NCBI GenBank assembly: GCA_964581565.1
Contig: CAZOOZ010000012.1
Coordinates: 1 to 64,000 of the forward strand
From: UBA1433 sp964581565
Lineage (GTDB): Bacteria > Bacillota > Clostridia > Eubacteriales > UBA1433
Length of the DNA: 64,000 nt
Direction: 5' to 3'
Position 1 is the stretch's first letter. The number at the start of each line of letters is the position of its first letter. Below, in pieces: positions 60,554 through 64,000 of this stretch. A program made the translations under genes and the position numbers. The notes under the pieces were generated by a model that made no database searches, was not told the DNA's origin, and saw nothing but the letters and a program-made list of their open reading frames with translations.

Positions 60554-61679
60554 TTTGATCCGTCCGTTTTTTTGGATAATAGGAGTACAGATAAGTTTTG
60601 ATACCGCCGTTATAGAGTTTACGGTTTTTATCACTTCTGCGTTCAAAAGTTTTTTCGAAATTTTCATTGCCGCAGAGTATAAAAGCAGACCATTCGTTTA
60701 AATTTTTATAAACCTGTCCCAAGTTTTTGTATGTTTCAAGAACTGAGTGACCGCCTGTACGCATTCCGTAAGGCGCGTTGGAAATAAGCACACCACATTT
60801 TTTTTTGGAAGAAAAGTCCTTTAAATCCAGTTTTTGAAAGGCAATGTCATCCGATACGCCGGCTTTGGCCGCATTCTCTTTTGCCTGTCTGATAGAAAAA
60901 TAATCGATATCGCTTCCCAGGATCCGTAAGGGAATATCTGAAACATTTTTCTTGGCATCTGCTCTGCAATCCGTGTAAGATTGCTTATAGAGCTTGCTCC
61001 ATTGTTCACTGACAAAGGTTCTGTTTATGGATGGAGCCATGTTTTTCATAATCATGGCGGCTTCAATCAAGATAGTGCCCGAGCCGCACATCACATCGGC
61101 AAGCGTTTTCTCCGGCCTGTAATCAGATAAAAGCACCATAGCGGCGGCGAGGGTTTCTTTTAGGGGTGCTTCGTTGCCCCTGGCTCTGTAACCGCGTTTG
61201 TGAAGCCCGTCTCCGGAAGTGTTTATAAAGATTTCAGCTTTATCATTTTTGATGGAAACAAAAAGGGGATAGAGTTTTCCATTTTCCGTAAGATGCGAAA
61301 CATTGTGCATTTTTTTCAAGCGTTGCACAACCGCTTTTTTTATGATTGCCTGACAATCCGATTTACTCATTAGCTTTGATGATGAACAGTTCACTTTATA
61401 GATGTCAAATTTTCCGTCTGACGGGATATATCTTTCGAATTCGAGCGATGCGGTATTATCAAAGAGCATATCAAAAGAAGCAGCTTCAAATTCACCGATT
61501 TTGATAAAGACTCTTCCGGCAGTGCGAAGATAGAGGTTGGATTTCGCTATGCCGTATTCATCTGTTTCATAGTAGATTTTTCCATCTGTCGTCTTATTGA
61601 TTTCATAGCCGAGACGGATGATTTCTTTTTTTAAAACACTTTCCAGACCAAAGGTGCAGTTTGCACATACTGTATACAT
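60540..61679 (-). CDS. THUMP-domain class I RNA methyltransferase (RlmL/YpsC-like)
   Basis: 379 residues. An N-terminal THUMP RNA-binding domain (to about residue 155), then HKRGYRARGNEAPLKETLAA and MCGSGTILIEAAM for SAM. The catalytic motif IV reads NAPYG, where NPPYG is usual. It probably methylates a guanine N2 in 23S rRNA. Starts ATGTATACAGTA; overlaps prmC. Confidence 0.87.
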   Translation of the reverse strand: MYTVCANCTFGLESVLKKEIIRLGYEINKTTDGKIYYETDEYGIAKSNLYLRTAGRVFIKIGEFEAASFDMLFDNTASLEFERYIPSDGKFDIYKVNCSSSKLMSKSDCQAIIKKAVVQRLKKMHNVSHLTENGKLYPLFVSIKNDKAEIFINTSGDGLHKRGYRARGNEAPLKETLAAAMVLLSDYRPEKTLADVMCGSGTILIEAAMIMKNMAPSINRTFVSEQWSKLYKQSYTDCRADAKKNVSDIPLRILGSDIDYFSIRQAKENAAKAGVSDDIAFQKLDLKDFSSKKKCGVLISNAPYGMRTGGHSVLETYKNLGQVYKNLNEWSAFILCGNENFEKTFERRSDKNRKLYNGGIKTYLYSYYPKKRTDQNEDQ

Positions 61680-61696
61680 TGCGTCATACTCTTTTC

Positions 61697-62911
61697 TTAC
61701 TTATTTTCTATCAGATATTTGATTGCTGCCTGAAGTTGTGCATCTTGATTTGTAGGGATTTTACCGTATTCATATATGACATTTTCCGGCAATTCTATAA
61801 CAACGTCAGGTTCTACGCCTACTTCGTGGATAACGGTGCCTATAGGAGAGAAATATTGTTCGGTCGTGATTTTATACCCGCTTCCGTCAAGCATGCCTTT
61901 AAATGTTTGTATGATGCCTTTGCCGTAAGACTTTGTGCCGATAAGGGTTGCGGCATCATTATCTTTAAGGGATATTGCAAGTATTTCGGATGCTGATGCG
62001 GAGTATTCATTGATAAGAACCACAATCGGTATATCGAGTGATTTTGCTGCTGTGGAAGTGTATTCTGTTTTTTTGCTGATTTTATTTTCAGTGTATATGA
62101 TTGTGCAGCTTCCAAGCAGTCGATCGGCAATTTTGATCGTTTCATCCACATCACCGCCGGGATTGTTACGCAGATCTATGATCAGCGAGGTGATACCGTC
62201 TTTTAGCTGGTCGTCGAGTGTGGAAACAAACTGGTCGGACACGCTTGAAGAAAATTCGGATATGTTGATATAGCCTATATTGTTGTCAAGTATGCTGCCT
62301 GTAACGCTCTCTATACTGAGTTGTGCCCGTACCAGAGACAGATCTATATTTTCTTTGCCTCGAAGAATGGTTATATTCACAGTTGTGCCGGCTTCGCCGC
62401 GCATATTCGAAGCGGCTTCATCAACGGAAAGCTTGGTAGCGTCCATATCTTCTATAGCGATGATTTTATCACCGACTTGCATGCCCGCTTTTTCTGCCGG
62501 AGAATTCTTAAAGACGCTGATTACGGTTACAAGCTCGTCACTGCCCATCACAATACGTACGCCGATCCCCGCATAATTACCGGTAACATCTTCCGTGTAA
62601 CTCGCAAAACTTTCTTTATCCATATAAACGGTGTATTCATCGCCGGCGCCTTCAAATAAACCTTTGTAGACACTTTCCCATAAGGTGTCTTTATCTAGGG
62701 CTTCAAGATATTTATCATCAAGTTCATCATATAAATAAAGTAATTTATTGATTTTTTTGGCTGTATAGGAACTGTCAACCGCAATGACGCTTTTGCCGCC
62801 GATGCTCATGCCAAAGGTCGTAAGTAATGTGTAAGTAATAAAATTGGTCAATAAAACCAATACGATTATAAACACTATAAGTGGTGCTCGACTTTTTTTC
62901 TTTTCGTTCAT
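61697..62911 (-). CDS. S41 carboxy-terminal processing protease with PDZ domain
   Basis: 404 residues. An N-terminal TM helix (residues ~9-30) places it outside. The PDZ domain lies at ~100-185 (GNYAGIGVRI, then NSPAEKAGMQVGDKIIAI). The protease core has LIIDLRNNPGGDV, the catalytic Ser in EYSASASEILA and Lys in GTKSYGKGIIQ. CtpA/CtpB-type enzymes cut at protein C-termini, and in spore formers CtpB acts in sporulation signalling. AAGGAGC precedes the ATG. Confidence 0.92.
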   Translation of the reverse strand: MNEKKKSRAPLIVFIIVLVLLTNFITYTLLTTFGMSIGGKSVIAVDSSYTAKKINKLLYLYDELDDKYLEALDKDTLWESVYKGLFEGAGDEYTVYMDKESFASYTEDVTGNYAGIGVRIVMGSDELVTVISVFKNSPAEKAGMQVGDKIIAIEDMDATKLSVDEAASNMRGEAGTTVNITILRGKENIDLSLVRAQLSIESVTGSILDNNIGYINISEFSSSVSDQFVSTLDDQLKDGITSLIIDLRNNPGGDVDETIKIADRLLGSCTIIYTENKISKKTEYTSTAAKSLDIPIVVLINEYSASASEILAISLKDNDAATLIGTKSYGKGIIQTFKGMLDGSGYKITTEQYFSPIGTVIHEVGVEPDVVIELPENVIYEYGKIPTNQDAQLQAAIKYLIENK

Positions 62912-63033
62912 TTTTTAGCTCCTTAACGGAATAGTATAACTTAATATTCACATAAAATAAGTATATTACTATGAAGTATTTATAATACTACTTTATCATA
63001 AAGAAGTATAGATTTTTTTAGAATGGTACATTC

Positions 63034-63265
63034 TTGACAAACAAAAATTTTTCATATATACTGCCATAAAAGATTTATATTATGCCATGAATAAGCCTAG
63101 TAGATACTCGGTTGATTGCAAGAGAGATATCGGTTGTTGGAAGATATTAATTGCCAAGTATTGAATTACATCTTATGAGCATATTTCATACAAGCGGACT
63201 AATGTTTGGTCAAATTGGGTGGTACCGCGGAATAATCCGTCCCTTTGTTATAAGGGACTTTTTTA
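63034..63265 (+). promoter_or_regulatory. promoter and tyrosine T-box leader of tyrS
   Basis: TTGACA (63034-63039), 17 bases, TATACT (63057-63062) is a consensus promoter. The leader ends with the T-box sequence GGGTGGTACCGCGG (63217-63230), then the terminator GTCCCTT/AAGGGAC with TTTTTT (63239-63263). GATACTCGG in the first stem contains the specifier TAC, a tyrosine codon. Uncharged tRNA-Tyr should stabilise antitermination. Confidence 0.93.
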
Positions 63266-63293
63266 TTATAATCTATCGAAAGGATAAGTCAAT

Positions 63294-64000
63294 ATGCACG
63301 ATAATGTTTTTGATGTTTTGCAGGAGAGAGGATTTATAGGGCAGCTAACGCATGAAGAAGAAATCAAAGAGCTGCTTAAAGAACAAAAAATAACGTTTTA
63401 TATAGGTTTTGATCCTACGGCAGACAGCCTTCATGTAGGGCATTTTATTCAAATTATGGTCATGGCCTATATGCAGCGTTACGGACACAGGCCGATTGCC
63501 CTGATCGGGGGAGGAACGACCATGGTGGGGGATCCTTCAGGCAGAACAGATATGCGCAAAATGCTTACTATAGAGCAAATCAACGCAAACGGGGAGAAGT
63601 TTAAGGAAGTATTTAAAAAATTCCTGGATTTTTCCAACGATAAAGCACTGATGATAAATAATGCAGACTGGTTGATGAATTTAAATTATATAGAATTTTT
63701 AAGAGATATAGGTGCATGCTTTTCGGTCAACCGAATGCTTACGGCGGAATGCTATAAAAACAGAATGGAAAGCGGGCTCACATTTTTAGAATTTAACTAT
63801 ATGATCATGCAGTCGTATGACTTTTTAATGCTTTATAAAGACCATAATTGCCTTATGCAGTTTGGCGGCAATGACCAGTGGAGCAATATCCTCGGAGGCG
63901 TTGACCTCATTCGAAGAAAATGCGGGGGTGCGGCCTATGGCATGACATTCAATCTTCTTGTAAACAGTGAAGGCAAAAAAATGGGGAAAACGGAAAAAGG
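63294..64000 (+). CDS. tyrS: tyrosyl-tRNA synthetase, truncated by the window end
   Basis: The first ~235 codons, with no stop before the edge. GFDPTADSLHVGHF carries the HIGH-type motif, GGGTTMVGDPSGRTDMR follows, and KKMGKTEKG is the KMSKS-type motif at the edge. AAAGGA lies ten bases before the ATG. It attaches tyrosine to tRNA-Tyr and is controlled by the T-box leader. The C-terminal RNA-binding domain lies beyond the window. Confidence 0.95.
   Translation, partial: MHDNVFDVLQERGFIGQLTHEEEIKELLKEQKITFYIGFDPTADSLHVGHFIQIMVMAYMQRYGHRPIALIGGGTTMVGDPSGRTDMRKMLTIEQINANGEKFKEVFKKFLDFSNDKALMINNADWLMNLNYIEFLRDIGACFSVNRMLTAECYKNRMESGLTFLEFNYMIMQSYDFLMLYKDHNCLMQFGGNDQWSNILGGVDLIRRKCGGAAYGMTFNLLVNSEGKKMGKTEK

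Overview
This window looks like chromosome from an AT-rich, anaerobic, endospore-forming Firmicute of the class Clostridia. Spore germination genes (a gerA-type receptor operon and cwlD) indicate sporulation. The class III ribonucleotide reductase pair (nrdD-nrdG) and a four-subunit 2-oxoacid:ferredoxin oxidoreductase indicate strict anaerobiosis. A T-box leader, GEMM c-di-GMP riboswitches, a sortase with an LPxTG protein, and frequent TTG/GTG starts fit a Gram-positive low-GC genome. No rRNA, tRNA, CRISPR array, transposase or prophage was seen.

Layout. 0.27-4.1 kb: two lipoproteins and a membrane LuxR-type regulator. 4.1-6.1 kb: mostly non-coding, with three tandem promoter-driven small RNA candidates, a small one-TM protein and two long inverted-repeat elements. 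6.1-9.7 kb: 2-oxoacid oxidoreductase operon and a divergent GntR regulator. 9.8-18.1 kb: surface module with a sortase-anchored adhesin, a class D-like sortase, a c-di-GMP riboswitch, a secreted subtilase and a membrane diguanylate cyclase. 18.2-21.6 kb: tandem TspO-like proteins, a nitroreductase and an XRE/membrane pair. 21.9-25.1 kb: mntH/mntR and hisC. 25.2-29.2 kb: XRE, SPFH/zinc-ribbon and membrane zinc-ribbon operon. 29.4-34.5 kb: nrdDG, a flavin reductase and a membrane cytochrome-like protein. 34.8-38.4 kb: ECF S-component behind an attenuator, an amino acid permease, a second c-di-GMP riboswitch and an RsgI-like protein. 38.5-44.4 kb: OsmC, VOC, a six-gene operon of mostly unknown proteins with a LarA-like racemase and a CinA/MoaB-like protein, and a hydrolase. 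44.5-50.3 kb: two more small TM proteins and a vanG-type glycopeptide-resistance cluster (vanR-vanS-vanG-vanXY-vanT). 50.5-52.5 kb: MarR, DtxR-like and CDF metal-efflux operon. 52.5-64 kb: EcsC, the ger operon, cwlD, murI, ridA, prmC, a THUMP methyltransferase, a carboxy-terminal protease, and a T-box leader before a truncated tyrS.

Working together. The adhesin, sortase, c-di-GMP-responsive protease and cyclase look like a surface-attachment circuit similar in logic to the C. difficile adhesin/protease switch. The van genes form a complete D-Ala-D-Ser type set, although the racemase lacks its usual membrane half. The least explained parts are the small RNA/small membrane protein locus near 5 kb and the LarA-associated operon at 39.5-43.7 kb.
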